Below, piece after piece: positions 34,789 to 43,591 of a stretch of 64,000 bases of DNA. Below the pieces are notes generated by a model that saw nothing but the letters and a program-made list of their open reading frames with translations, was not told where the DNA came from and did not search any database. Position 1 is the first letter of the stretch. Each line of letters opens with the position of its first letter. Where the stretch lies: NCBI RefSeq assembly GCF_900168195.1, contig NZ_FUYX01000017.1, positions 1-64,000 of the forward strand, read 5' to 3'. The position numbers and the translations under genes were made by a program. This DNA comes from Allobosea thiooxidans (GTDB lineage: Bacteria > Pseudomonadota > Alphaproteobacteria > Rhizobiales > Beijerinckiaceae).

Positions 34789-35430
34789 TCACCAGCGCGG
34801 GGACGCCATGGTTCGGCCGGCGGCGAGCGAGCCGGAACCTTCTCCGGGGCGCCGCGTCTGCCGCTCGTCCGCCTGGGCTGCCTGGAGAGAGCGCCGCGCG
34901 CCTTCGTCGCCTAGCTGCGCCAGCATGAAGCACAGCGCCGCCTGCATCGTCGCATGGGTGAGGGCGTCGGGAGCAAGCTCGCCGAATTCGCAATGCAGCG
35001 CCGCAGTCCTGCTGCCGCGCGCCGTTCCGATGAAGGCTCGCCCAATGGGGTTGCCGTCCTCGTCGGGCTCGGAGCCGGTGACGCCGGTGACCGCGAGCGC
35101 ACAATCGGCCTGGCTGCGCTTCAGCGCCCCGACGGCCATCGCCCGGGCGACCTCGGCATGGACGGCGGTGTATTCCTCCAGCAGATTCCGCGGCACATCC
35201 ACCAGCTTTTCCTTGGCGTCCTTGGTGTAGGTGATGAAGCCGCCAGCTAGGGCGGAAGCGGCGCCGAACGGCTGCGACAGGGCATGGGCCATCAGGCCGG
35301 CCGTACAGGACTCCACCGTGACGATCCGGATCTGCAGCCGCAGCGCTGTTGCGATCAGCCGTTCGGCGAGCGCGTCGATGTCCGGCAGGGCATGGGTGTC
35401 GCAAATCCTGGTTCCGATGATCTCTGACAT
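34789..35430 (-). CDS. CinA C-terminal domain protein (NMN amidohydrolase, PncC-like)
   Basis: 213 residues. VTVESCTAGLMAHALS (Ser41 begins the catalytic SCTAG), GGFITYTKDAKEKLVDVP and CALAVTGVTGSEPDEDGNPI place it in the CinA-C family, which deamidates nicotinamide mononucleotide in NAD recycling. Members are usually ~160 residues; here ~25 extra at the N-terminus and a 35-residue basic tail. Start chosen at ATG 35430, the first Met before family similarity. Third gene of a compact operon with two small genes. Confidence 0.82.
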   Translation of the reverse strand: MSEIIGTRICDTHALPDIDALAERLIATALRLQIRIVTVESCTAGLMAHALSQPFGAASALAGGFITYTKDAKEKLVDVPRNLLEEYTAVHAEVARAMAVGALKRSQADCALAVTGVTGSEPDEDGNPIGRAFIGTARGSRTAALHCEFGELAPDALTHATMQAALCFMLAQLGDEGARRSLQAAQADERQTRRPGEGSGSLAAGRTMASPRW

Positions 35431-35455
35431 GGCGGTGGTCCGTATGAGACGCTTC

Positions 35456-35701
35456 TCACTCCTTCCGGAGCTTGCCGAGATTGCCCGGCAGGCCGGAGAA
35501 CGGCAGGTCGTCCGGGCGCAGCAGGCCGTCGGCCGGCTCGGGGCCGTGGGCATTCTCGCCCTTGTGATCCTCGTCCCAGCGGCGAATCTCCGCCGTCAGC
35601 CGCTGCAACTCCTCCGCCTGCGGAGAGCCGCGCGGCGCGTCGCCCAGCGCGGAGGCCCGCTCCACGGCCGCCCGGTATTCCGCATGGTTCGAAATCGTCA
35701 T
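35456..35701 (-). CDS. Small conserved protein of unknown function
   Basis: 81 residues, charged and probably helical: HAEYRAAVERASALGDAPRG then SPQAEELQRLTAEIRRWDED, and a Pro/Gly-rich tail ending LPGNLGKLRKE. The first half resembles the helix found before the HTH in HigA-type antitoxins, but no HTH follows. Its ATG overlaps the stop of the preceding small gene (ATGA), and 25 bases separate it from the CinA-like gene. Confidence 0.7.
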   Translation of the reverse strand: MTISNHAEYRAAVERASALGDAPRGSPQAEELQRLTAEIRRWDEDHKGENAHGPEPADGLLRPDDLPFSGLPGNLGKLRKE

Positions 35702-35928
35702 GACGGAGCTCCCGCTTCGTCGGCTGGGAATCTGCCGTCGAGCAATTCGGCAGCGGCTCGCAGCAAGGCTTCCGGCGGCGACATCTCTTCCTGCAGATGC
35801 CATTCGACGAAGTCCCGGCTCTTGTGCGAACGCTCCGCGAGGAGCGCGACCCAGTCCCTTTCTGGAAACGCCGCATTCAGGCGAAGCGCCAGGTCCTGGC
35901 CAGTGGTGATCGGTTCAGAGGGATCCAT
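35698..35928 (-). CDS. Small helical protein, possibly a DNA-binding domain
   Basis: 76 residues starting MDPSEPITTGQDLALRLNAA. The order of segments (WVALLAERSHKSRDFVEWHL, SPPEALLRAAAELLDGRF) looks like a short helical bundle, perhaps HTH-like, but I do not recognise the family. It begins the three-gene operon leading to the CinA-like gene and is coupled by a four-base overlap to the next. Confidence 0.65.
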   Translation of the reverse strand: MDPSEPITTGQDLALRLNAAFPERDWVALLAERSHKSRDFVEWHLQEEMSPPEALLRAAAELLDGRFPADEAGAPS

Positions 35929-36223
35929 GGCAGCCTCCGATCTGAAAGCTGTAGCGTCGCGACACGGGTTCGCGCGTTCGAAGAATTGAACAAGAGGGAA
36001 GCGATCTTGTTCCGCGTAGCGCGTTCCGACAGGCCGTGGCCGGGCGCGCACGATTTTGGCCAGATGCGAAGCCCCGAGGCGGGCCTTCCTGGAGGCCGGA
36101 ACCGGAGATGCGGGGAGGCGTTCCATCTGATCGCTCAGGGATCGGATGAACGGCGCGGCGTTCTTGCGATCCCTGAGCGTCGGTGGCCTTCCGGAAGCGC
36201 CGCAGCGGCGATGAGAGGCTGCG

Positions 36224-36901
36224 ATGACGAAGCGTTCCGCCGATCGCAGGCGCATGGTCGAATTTCAGCTCGTCGGTCGCGGCATTCGCGATGCGCGCGT
36301 CCTTGCCGCGATGCGGCAGGTTCCCCGCGAAGCCTTCGTCGCAAGTGGTCTCGCCGATCTCGCCTATGAGGACGCACCGCTGCCGATCGCCGAAGGCCAG
36401 ACGATCTCGCAGCCCTTCATCGTGGCGCTGATGGCCGAGGCGGCAGAGATCAAGGCGAGAGACCGCGTTCTCGAGGTCGGCACCGGATCAGGCTATGCAG
36501 CGGCCGTGATCAGCCGGATCGCAGCCAAGGTCTTCACCATCGAGCGATATCCGGCCCTGGCGCAGGGCGCCGAGGCCCGTCTTCGCGAATTCGGCTACGA
36601 CAACATCGCCGTACGAACCGGTGACGGGACGCTCGGCTGGCCGGAGGAGGCGCCCTTCGACGCGATCCTCGTCACCGCGGGCGGTCCCGACGCTCCGCCC
36701 GCACTGAAGCGGCAACTCGCCATCGGCGGCCGCCTCATCGTGCCGGTCGGCCCCGGCGAGCGCGAACAGAGATTGCTGAAACTGGTTCGTCGCGGCGACG
36801 ATGCCTTCGAGCGCAAGGATCTCGGTGGCGTGCTGTTCGTGCCGCTGATCGGCGAACAGGGCTGGATCGAGAGCGAGGTGCTTGCCAGAAGACGGCGTTG
36901 A
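36224..36901 (+). CDS. pcm: Protein-L-isoaspartate O-methyltransferase
   Basis: 225 residues. MVEFQLVGRGIRDARVLAAM, VPREAFVASG, AYEDAPLPIAEGQTISQPFI and the SAM motif VLEVGTGSGYAAAVIS are diagnostic of PCMT, which repairs isoaspartyl damage in aged proteins. The start ATG 36224 gives the family N-terminus. It is monocistronic and divergent from the CinA operon across a 295-base gap with no clear motif. Confidence 0.93.
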   Translation: MTKRSADRRRMVEFQLVGRGIRDARVLAAMRQVPREAFVASGLADLAYEDAPLPIAEGQTISQPFIVALMAEAAEIKARDRVLEVGTGSGYAAAVISRIAAKVFTIERYPALAQGAEARLREFGYDNIAVRTGDGTLGWPEEAPFDAILVTAGGPDAPPALKRQLAIGGRLIVPVGPGEREQRLLKLVRRGDDAFERKDLGGVLFVPLIGEQGWIESEVLARRRR

Positions 36902-36979
36902 AGCCGCCAGCGCCCGGAGCCGCGGTGGCACGAAGAACCGCGCCCTATCCGTTCGGGCGATACCTGGGCGCGCCGCGGC

Positions 36980-37204
36980 TCATTCGGAGCCGGAAATGCC
37001 GGCGACGCCTTCATCCGGTTCGGCCGCGGCCTTCTTCGCTGCCAGCCGCATGACCTGGATGGAATCCTCGTAGAGCTTGATCGCGTCTCTGATCATGCCG
37101 AGCTCGCGTGCCTGCGCACTGCCCGGAGATGAGCATGCCAGGCTTTCGGAGCGCCGGATGGCGGCGAGCAGGTCCTCCTGATTGCGGATGGTGCGCTTCT
37201 TCAT
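36980..37204 (-). CDS. Small helical protein
   Basis: 74 residues starting MKKRTIRNQEDLLAAIRRSE, then ARELGMIRDAIKLYEDSIQV and a lysine/acidic tail. It looks like one long amphipathic helical region. SPGSAQARELGMIRDAIKLY recalls the SPQAEELQRLTAEIRRW of the small gene at 35456-35701, so both may belong to one family. Function unknown. Confidence 0.65.
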   Translation of the reverse strand: MKKRTIRNQEDLLAAIRRSESLACSSPGSAQARELGMIRDAIKLYEDSIQVMRLAAKKAAAEPDEGVAGISGSE

Positions 37205-37266
37205 GAAGGACCAACTCGCCGCAGCCCCGATGCGTTCCGCTCCGGGACGGCGCCGATGGGCCGGGA

Positions 37267-38016
37267 TCAGGGGCCGACGAGCTGGCCGCCGTCGACCACG
37301 ATGCTCTGGCCGGTGACCCAGCTGGCCTTGGCCGAAGCGAGGAAGAGCACGACCTCGGCGACCTCTTCCGGCTTGCCCATCCGCCCGAACGGAATGTTGG
37401 CCAGCGTCGCATTGTAGAGCTCGGGGTTGGACGTCTTCCGGTTCTCCCAGGAACCGCCCGGGAATTCGATCGAACCGGGCGCGACGCAGTTCACCCGGAT
37501 GCCCTTCCGCGCCAGCATCTTCGCCTGGCTCGCGGTGTAATGCATCACGGCCGCCTTGATGGCGCCGTAGGGTGCCGAACGCGACGAGGCGCGCAGGGCC
37601 GAGATCGACGAGATGTTCACGATCGACGAGCCGGGCTGCAGATGCGGGATCGCCGCATGGCTGCCGCGGACCACGGCCATCATGTCGACGTTGAGCGAGG
37701 CGGCCCAGCCGTCTTCGTCATCGCTCTGGCCGAAGCCAGATGCATTGTTGACGAGAACGTCGAGTCCGCCGAGCGCCTCCACCGCCTCCGGCACATAGGC
37801 TTCGATCTGGCCGGCATCGGCGAGGTCGACACTGGCCGCATGGGCCGTGACGCCGAGCGCCGCGATCTCCCGACGTGTCGCCTCCAGCGGCCCCGCGCCA
37901 CGGGCGCAGATCGAAACGGATGCGCCGCCCGCCGCGAAACCAAGCGCGATGGAGCGGCCGATGCCGCGGCTGCCGCCCATCACGATCACGCGCTTGCCGG
38001 TGAATTCCTTGGCCAT
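37267..38016 (-). CDS. Short-chain dehydrogenase/reductase
   Basis: 249 residues, classical SDR. VIVMGGSRGIGRSIALGF is the cofactor loop, LVNNASG the structural motif, and the catalytic Ser (NISSISAL), Tyr and Lys (YGAIKAAVM) are present. Substrate unknown. The frame opens at ATG 38016 and the gene is 62 bases upstream of the small gene at 36980-37204 on the same strand, so the two may be cotranscribed. Confidence 0.9.
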   Translation of the reverse strand: MAKEFTGKRVIVMGGSRGIGRSIALGFAAGGASVSICARGAGPLEATRREIAALGVTAHAASVDLADAGQIEAYVPEAVEALGGLDVLVNNASGFGQSDDEDGWAASLNVDMMAVVRGSHAAIPHLQPGSSIVNISSISALRASSRSAPYGAIKAAVMHYTASQAKMLARKGIRVNCVAPGSIEFPGGSWENRKTSNPELYNATLANIPFGRMGKPEEVAEVVLFLASAKASWVTGQSIVVDGGQLVGP

Positions 38017-38394
38017 GTCGGCATTTCCCTCTGATTATGGCAGTCCCTTATAGCGGCGGCCGAAGGCTTGGCTTCAGACTTGCGAGCATGGCGCGCATGA
38101 TCGCATCGCCGGGGGCGAGCATGTGGCCGCCGATCAGCGAGCAAGTGACCTCGGGCGTGTCGGGACGATCCTGTCGAGGCTCCGGCTGCGCCGGCCCGCG
38201 AGACGCCGAACGTACAGCGTATTGTCCCCAGGGACAGGTTCCGCCGTTCATCGATGTGCTAATAATCGGTCAGGAAACGAGTTTTTCGGAAAAAGCAGGC
38301 CTCTAGGAAAGGTATTCGATTAAGAACAGACTTGCTTTCGCGGTTTTATTTTTTCGTATTTTCACTTTCGACCGGGATGATCGTGAGGTTTCCG
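38017..38394. promoter_or_regulatory. 378-base divergent intergenic region
   Basis: No supported gene. It contains a small palindrome (TGTCCC-CA-GGGACA, 38223-38236) and an unusually AT-rich stretch at about 38262-38375 likely to carry promoter elements for the small secreted protein. The palindrome arms match those of the hairpin at 25618-25642. Confidence 0.5.
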
Positions 38395-38655
38395 ATGAAA
38401 TCGAGTTCTGGTTATTTCGTGTTTCCAGGGTTCGCTGGAATGGCGTTGCTGCTGCTCTCCAACGCGGAAGCCGCAGCCTGCAACCGCATAGATGGATGCA
38501 CGCGGCAAGTTACCGCCGAAAGCTACGAAATGATGCATGACGGGCGCATGGCCGAAGGAATGCGCGCCGGCCAGGCGAACATCGATGCCTTCCGTCGGAT
38601 GCAGGAGGCCGGTCAGGCGCCAGCGGCACGCCGACCGCGAGCGAGAAGCCGATGA
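38395..38655 (+). CDS. Small secreted protein
   Basis: 86 residues: signal peptide (YFVFPGFAGMALLLLSNAEA), then a short mature part with two cysteines close together (ACNRIDGCTRQVT) and a helix rich in Met and Ala (MMHDGRMAEGMRAGQANIDA). Ends in a basic tail. No family recognised. It precedes the DUF3300 gene by 53 bases on the same strand. Confidence 0.6.
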   Translation: MKSSSGYFVFPGFAGMALLLLSNAEAAACNRIDGCTRQVTAESYEMMHDGRMAEGMRAGQANIDAFRRMQEAGQAPAARRPRARSR

Positions 38656-38708
38656 GCGTCACCGCGGGGTGAGAAGACACGCGTTCAGCGCTGTTGCGAG
38701 GTCAGGCC

Positions 38709-40415
38709 ATGCAGCTTCGAATCGTTCTCGCCAGCGTCATCGCGAGTGTTCTCGCATCGCAAGCGCTCGCGCAGACGCCGACATCTCCGGCCCCGGCACC
38801 GCCGTCGACGGACAATCAGCCTGGCCAAGGCGAGCAAGTGCTCTCTAACGCCCAGCTCGACGCGCTCGTCGCGCCGATCGCGCTCTACCCGGACGACTTG
38901 CTGGCGCAGGTGCTGATGGCTTCGACCTATCCGCTCGAGGTGGTGCAGGCGGATCGATGGGTTGCAGCCAACAAGAAGCTCAAGGGCGACCAGTTGAAGG
39001 CCGCGGTCGACAAGCAGCCCTGGGACGCGAGCGTCAAATCGCTCGTCGCGACGCCAACCGTCCTGGAGATGATGAGCAAGAATCTCGATTGGACCCAGAA
39101 GCTCGGCGATGCGGTCCTGGCTCAGCAGCCCGATGTCATGGACGGCGTCCAGCGGATGCGGGCGCGGGCCTACGATGCCAAGAAGCTGACGTCCGGCGCG
39201 CAGCAGAAGGTCACCGTCCAGCCGGCCAGCGGCAGCAGCAAGCAGACAATCCTGATCGAGCCGACCACCCCGGGCACAGTTTATGTGCCCTATTACGATC
39301 CGGGGGTCGTCTATGGCGCCTGGCCCTATCCCGCCTATCCGCCCTACTACTTCCCGGAGCCGGGCTATGTCGCCACCGGCGTCCTCGCGACCGGTCTCGC
39401 ATTCGGCACGGCCTATGCGCTGGGGCGCTGGGCCTCGGGCGGATACTGGGGCGGAAACGTCAACTGGAACGGCGGGAACATCAATATCGACCGCGATCGC
39501 GTGACGCATTGGGAGCACAACCCCCAGCATCGCCACGGGGTGCAGTATCGCAACGATGCCGTCAGGCAGAAATTCTCGAACAGCAACATTCGCGCGGGCA
39601 GCGAAGGGCGGATGGATTTCCGGGGACGCAGCAGCGACCAGGTACTACGACCCGATGCCGGTCGCGGCGGGGCGGGCGCAGGCGCCGGCGCACGGCCGGG
39701 AGATCGTCCTGGGGATCGTCCTGGAGCCGGCGCCAGACCAGACCGCCCGGGCGGCGATCGTCCTGCCGCCGGCAACCGGCCGGACCGGCCGGGTGGGGAC
39801 CGTGCCCGTCCTGGCGGTGGTGCGGGAGCCGATCGCGCCCGCGGCTCCGCTCCGCCGCGCGCTGCGGCCCAGCCGAAGCGCCCCAGCCCGGGCGCAGGCC
39901 GCGCCGGTCCGGGGCGTGACAGTGCCTTCAACATGCAGGCGGGCCGGGCCGCGAGCCTCCAGTCGCAACGCGGGCATGCCAGCATGGGCCGCATGCCGGC
40001 CGGCGGCGGCCGCGCGATGGCGGGTGGCGGCGGGCATATGGGGCGCGGTGGTTTCGGCGGCGGCGGCCGCGTCGGAGCCGGGGGCGGCGGAGGACGAGTC
40101 GGCGGCGGCGGGCGCGGCGGTGGAGGGCGCGGAGGCGGCGGGCGCCGCTCCGACATCCAGCTCAAGAACCACGTCGTGCTGCTGGGACATATGGAGAGTG
40201 GCCTCGGCTTCTATCGCTTCGAGTACAACGGCTCCAGAACCACCTATGTCGGCGTGATCGCACAGGAGGTCCAGGCCATCGCGCCACGGGCGGTGCATCG
40301 CGCGAAGGACGGCTATCTGCGGGTCGATTACCGCCTGCTCGGCGTTCCCTTCCAAACATTCGGCCAGTGGCAGGCCTCGGGTTCGCGGATCCCGGGCAGT
40401 ACCGGCCGGGATTGA
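38709..40415 (+). CDS. DUF3300 protein with Gly/Arg-rich linker and S74-like C-terminal domain
   Basis: 568 residues, exported (MQLRIVLASVIASVLASQAL, ending AQ). Residues ~45-290 are DUF3300 (LDALVAPIALYPDDLLAQVL, MASTYPLEVVQADRW, ending in Pro/Tyr-rich YVPYYDPGVVYGAWPYPAYP). About 305-480 is low complexity, Gly/Arg/Pro/Asp-rich. Residues 481-568 (SDIQLKNHVVLLGHMESGLG, FYRFEYNG, YVGVIAQEVQAI, DGYLRVDYRLLG) resemble the intramolecular chaperone domain of phage tail spikes (peptidase S74). Adjacent to a DUF2950 gene, its usual neighbour. ATG 38709 preceded by GCGAGGTCAGG. Confidence 0.85.
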   Translation: MQLRIVLASVIASVLASQALAQTPTSPAPAPPSTDNQPGQGEQVLSNAQLDALVAPIALYPDDLLAQVLMASTYPLEVVQADRWVAANKKLKGDQLKAAVDKQPWDASVKSLVATPTVLEMMSKNLDWTQKLGDAVLAQQPDVMDGVQRMRARAYDAKKLTSGAQQKVTVQPASGSSKQTILIEPTTPGTVYVPYYDPGVVYGAWPYPAYPPYYFPEPGYVATGVLATGLAFGTAYALGRWASGGYWGGNVNWNGGNINIDRDRVTHWEHNPQHRHGVQYRNDAVRQKFSNSNIRAGSEGRMDFRGRSSDQVLRPDAGRGGAGAGAGARPGDRPGDRPGAGARPDRPGGDRPAAGNRPDRPGGDRARPGGGAGADRARGSAPPRAAAQPKRPSPGAGRAGPGRDSAFNMQAGRAASLQSQRGHASMGRMPAGGGRAMAGGGGHMGRGGFGGGGRVGAGGGGGRVGGGGRGGGGRGGGGRRSDIQLKNHVVLLGHMESGLGFYRFEYNGSRTTYVGVIAQEVQAIAPRAVHRAKDGYLRVDYRLLGVPFQTFGQWQASGSRIPGSTGRD

Positions 40416-40463
40416 GGCGGGGCCGTCGGTTTCATCATGTCCAGCCACCGAGGATGCAGTTCC

Positions 40464-41402
40464 ATGATCAGGACATGGCCAACGGTGCATCGGATCGCTC
40501 GCCTGCTTTGCCTGGTTGCGGCAGGTGTCTGCGCCGCTCTGACGGCGGCGAGCGCGCAGGAACTGTTCCGCACGCCCGACGCAGCTGCCGCGGCACTGGT
40601 CGCGGCGATGCGCGAGAACCAGTCGACGCGTCTGTATTCGGTCCTCGGCCTGTCCGGGCGCGATATTCTCTTCTCCGGCGACGAGGTTCGCGATCTCACC
40701 GATCGCCAGCGGTTCCTTGCGGCTTACGACGCTCACCATTCGGTTGTCGAGACGGGGCGGACGGCAACGCTGCTGGTGGGGCCGGATGCCTTTCCCTTCC
40801 CGATCCCGATGGTGTTTTCGCGGGGCGGCTGGAAGTTCATGGTCGAAGCCGGACGCAGGGAGCTTCTGGCCCGCCGGATCGGCCGCAACGAGCTCGACGC
40901 GATCCAGGCAAGCCTCGCCATCCTCGATGCGCAATTCGAGTACGCCGCGAAAGGCCGCGATGGCCGGAATGCCGGCATCTATGCGCAGAGGATCGTGAGC
41001 TCGCCGGAGAAGCATGACGGGCTGTATTGGCCGACCGGCCCCGGCGAGGAGCCCAGTCCGCTTGGTGAATTCGCAGCGCAGGCGGCCGCCGAAGGCTATG
41101 TGGCAAGCCAGACGCGGCAGCCCTACCACGGCTACTACTTCAAGATCCTCAAGAAGCAGGGGCCGGCGGCCACAGGCGGAAAGACAGACTATATCGCTGG
41201 CGGCAACATGATCGGCGGCTTCGGCGTCCTTGCCTATCCCGCGACCTATGCCAGGTCGGGGATCACCAGCTTCATCGTCAGTCACGCGGGCACGGTCTAC
41301 CAGAAGGATCTGGGGCCCAATACGCGCCTCGTCGCGTCGCGCATGAACAGCTTCGATCCGGGTAGTGGTTGGGAGAAGGTCGAACCGGAGAAGTCTCCCT
41401 AG
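40464..41402 (+). CDS. DUF2950 protein, exported
   Basis: 312 residues. Signal peptide (RLLCLVAAGVCAALTAASAQ), mature domain with LFRTPDAAAAALVAAMRENQ, YHGYYFKILKKQGPAA, GGNMIGGFGVLAYPATYARS and GTVYQKDLGPNT, all typical DUF2950. Function unknown; it regularly neighbours DUF3300 genes. ATG at 40464 fits the signal peptide; an upstream ATG at 40437 is less likely. Confidence 0.85.
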   Translation: MIRTWPTVHRIARLLCLVAAGVCAALTAASAQELFRTPDAAAAALVAAMRENQSTRLYSVLGLSGRDILFSGDEVRDLTDRQRFLAAYDAHHSVVETGRTATLLVGPDAFPFPIPMVFSRGGWKFMVEAGRRELLARRIGRNELDAIQASLAILDAQFEYAAKGRDGRNAGIYAQRIVSSPEKHDGLYWPTGPGEEPSPLGEFAAQAAAEGYVASQTRQPYHGYYFKILKKQGPAATGGKTDYIAGGNMIGGFGVLAYPATYARSGITSFIVSHAGTVYQKDLGPNTRLVASRMNSFDPGSGWEKVEPEKSP

Positions 41403-41481
41403 CCGCTACGCCGGGGGCTCGCTGCCGGCGCCCGGGAGGGGGATCGATATCAGTTCCAAATTCCTGGGGAGGGGTGTTCCC

Positions 41482-41751
41482 ATGGATCCGGGCGTTCTCG
41501 CAGCCGTCAGGCTCTTGCCCAGGCACAAGAAGGAAGTCGAGGAGTTGGCGCTGACCAATGAAGATTTTCGCGGGCTTTGCCGGGACCTGGCGGATGCGGA
41601 GCAGGCTCTTCAGCGTCATGCGAGGGCGGGGCTTCCGAGTTCGGCCGCAAGATACGCCGAGTACCGCCATCTCATCGATGGCCTGGAATCCGAGCTCAGA
41701 CAGATCATTCGGGAACGCCGCGCAAGATCCGAAGACGATCGGCACGAGTAG
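41482..41751 (+). CDS. Small helical protein
   Basis: 89 residues, charged and predicted helical throughout (HKKEVEELALTNEDFRGLCR, DLADAEQALQRHA, LIDGLESELRQIIRERRARS). Strong ribosome site GGGGAGGGG before the ATG. Not recognised. It leads into the PPK2 group with a 38-base gap, suggesting cotranscription. Confidence 0.72.
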   Translation: MDPGVLAAVRLLPRHKKEVEELALTNEDFRGLCRDLADAEQALQRHARAGLPSSAARYAEYRHLIDGLESELRQIIRERRARSEDDRHE

Positions 41752-41789
41752 TGCGCGTGCATTGTTGAAGGCGGAGGGAGGTGTCCACG

Positions 41790-42278
41790 ATGTCGCCTGC
41801 AAACCAAAGTCGACAGACAGAGATTTTGGCCGACGAGAGCTTCATGTCTGCGGACGATCTTCGCTCCTACATGACGGATCTCGAAATGGCCAAGGCGTCC
41901 AAGGCGCTGGGCGCGATGAACAAGGCCGAGGAAGCGCAACGACGGCTCGTCGCCACGCTCAGCGAGGAGATCGCGGTCACGCCGGAGAAGATCGCGGAGA
42001 TCAAGCACAACCTCGCGACCAAGACGCGTGCGGCCGCCGGCCGTGGCGAGACCGAGGTCCTCGTCATGCGCTTTCCGAGCGCGCTCTGCACGGACAAGGG
42101 CCGCGCCATCAACAACGCGGAGGCGGATTGGCCGAGCACGCTGACCGGTCGACCCCGGCAAGCTTATGAGTTCTGGAAGGAGCACCTCCAGCCCGCCAAG
42201 TACAAGCTTCGTGCCATCATCATCGACTGGCCGGGCGGCCTCCCCGGAGACGTCGCGTTCTTCCTGAGCTGGTCCTGA
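41790..42278 (+). CDS. Conserved hypothetical protein next to ppk2
   Basis: 162 residues: a helical, acidic first half (SADDLRSYMTDLEMAKASKA, EEAQRRLVATLSEEI) and a compact second half (VLVMRFPSALCTDKGRAINN, GRPRQAYEFWKEHLQPAKYK, IIIDWPGGLPGDVAFFLSW). No family recalled. ATG 41790 has GGAGGGAGG upstream; a GTG at 41781 is in frame. It ends 15 bases before ppk2, so a shared function in stress or phosphate metabolism is possible. Confidence 0.75.
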   Translation: MSPANQSRQTEILADESFMSADDLRSYMTDLEMAKASKALGAMNKAEEAQRRLVATLSEEIAVTPEKIAEIKHNLATKTRAAAGRGETEVLVMRFPSALCTDKGRAINNAEADWPSTLTGRPRQAYEFWKEHLQPAKYKLRAIIIDWPGGLPGDVAFFLSWS

Positions 42279-42293
42279 GCCGAGGAGCCGAGG

Positions 42294-43076
42294 ATGAAGG
42301 GCAATGTCAGCGAACCCCTGAAAAGGAAGCCCTATGAGCGGAAGCTTCGCGACCTCCATGCGGAGCTGGTCAAGCTTCAGGAATGGGCGAAGCACGAGGG
42401 CGGAAAGGTCTGCATCGTCTTCGAGGGGCGGGACGGTGCCGGCAAGGGCGGCGTCATCAAGGCGATCACGGAACGGGTGAGCCCCCGGATCTTCCGCGTC
42501 GTGGCGCTCCCGCCGCCCACCGAGCGCGAGCGCTCCCAGATGTATGTGCAGCGCTACGTGCCGCATCTGCCCGCGGCCGGCGAGATCGTGATCTTCGACC
42601 GCAGTTGGTACAACCGGGCCGGGGTCGAGCGGGTCATGGGGTTCTGCACGGAGGAGCAGGCCAAGAGCTTCCTTCAGATCGTCCCCGGCGTCGAAAAGGC
42701 GATCGTCGATTCCGGCACCATCCTGTTGAAATACTGGCTCGAAGTGGGGCAGGACGAGCAGACGCGCCGGATGGAAGAGCGCATCACCGATCCGCGGAAG
42801 ATCTGGAAGCTCTCGCCGATGGATCTGAAATCATACTCCCGCTGGTACGACTATTCGCGGGCGCGCGACGAGATGTTCCGCGCCAGCGATACGGCCTGGG
42901 CGCCATGGTATGCCGTCCGCTCCGACGACAAGCGCCAGGCGCGGCTCGACATCATCTCCCATATCCTCAGCTCGGTGCCCTACGAGCCGCCGCCGCGGGA
43001 GAAGATCAAGCTGCCGAAACGGCAGAAGTCCGATGGCTATGAGGAAGCCAATTTTGCGCGGAACTGGATCGGGTGA
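42294..43076 (+). CDS. ppk2: Polyphosphate kinase 2
   Basis: 260 residues, single-domain class I PPK2. Walker A GRDGAGKGG (45-53), DRSWYNRAGVERVMGFC (102-118), the lid region and WKLSPMDLKSYSRWYDYSRA are diagnostic. It phosphorylates NDPs (GDP or ADP) with polyphosphate as donor, or the reverse. Co-directional with two small upstream genes and the membrane pair downstream. Confidence 0.93.
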   Translation: MKGNVSEPLKRKPYERKLRDLHAELVKLQEWAKHEGGKVCIVFEGRDGAGKGGVIKAITERVSPRIFRVVALPPPTERERSQMYVQRYVPHLPAAGEIVIFDRSWYNRAGVERVMGFCTEEQAKSFLQIVPGVEKAIVDSGTILLKYWLEVGQDEQTRRMEERITDPRKIWKLSPMDLKSYSRWYDYSRARDEMFRASDTAWAPWYAVRSDDKRQARLDIISHILSSVPYEPPPREKIKLPKRQKSDGYEEANFARNWIG

Positions 43077-43144
43077 AGACCTGCTTGCCGGGCGTATCAG
43101 ATCGTGTAATGCCCGCCGTTACTTGCTGAAACTGGAGCGCGTTC

Positions 43145-43591
43145 ATGGCTGCTGGCGTTCATCCCCTGGCTCCGGATCATCTGCCGGCATTCATTACTGC
43201 GCCGGGCGAGACCGACGTGCTGATGATCGTCACGGCTGCGATCCTGGTTTTTGCGGTGCTCGGCGTCGGCCTGTTCTATCTGCGCCTGCACACGATGCCG
43301 GAGCGCATGGCGCACAAGTCGCAGAAGATCCAGTTCGAGATCGTCGCGGTTCTCGGCCTGCTCGCGCTGTTCACCCATGTGCATCTGTTCTGGGTCGCTG
43401 GACTGCTGCTGGCCCTGATCGACGTTCCGGACTTCTCAGGCCAGTTCGGCCGGATGGCGCATGCGCTCGAGCGCATCGCCGGCATCGCGCCGCGGCGGGC
43501 TGCCGAAGGGGAGGCTGCGGTAGCGGAAGCCCGCGGGGCCGACGCGGCCGATCTCCCCGCATCGAAGCCGGAAGGGGGCGGCCATGCTTGA
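43145..43591 (+). CDS. Small inner-membrane protein paired with HlyD-like gene (YiaW/DUF3302-like)
   Basis: 148 residues with two hydrophobic helices (LMIVTAAILVFAVLGVGLFY and IVAVLGLLALFTHVHLFWVA, continuing GLLLALIDVP), separated by a polar loop (MPERMAHKSQKIQ), then an Ala-rich soluble tail. The arrangement resembles YiaW, the small partner of the HlyD-family YiaV. It overlaps the HlyD gene by eight bases. Confidence 0.75.
   Translation: MAAGVHPLAPDHLPAFITAPGETDVLMIVTAAILVFAVLGVGLFYLRLHTMPERMAHKSQKIQFEIVAVLGLLALFTHVHLFWVAGLLLALIDVPDFSGQFGRMAHALERIAGIAPRRAAEGEAAVAEARGADAADLPASKPEGGGHA

Noticed and set aside
38048..38251. 67-codon minus-strand frame upstream of the SDR
   Set aside because: No ribosome site or recognisable family; sequence beyond the SDR promoter looks non-coding.
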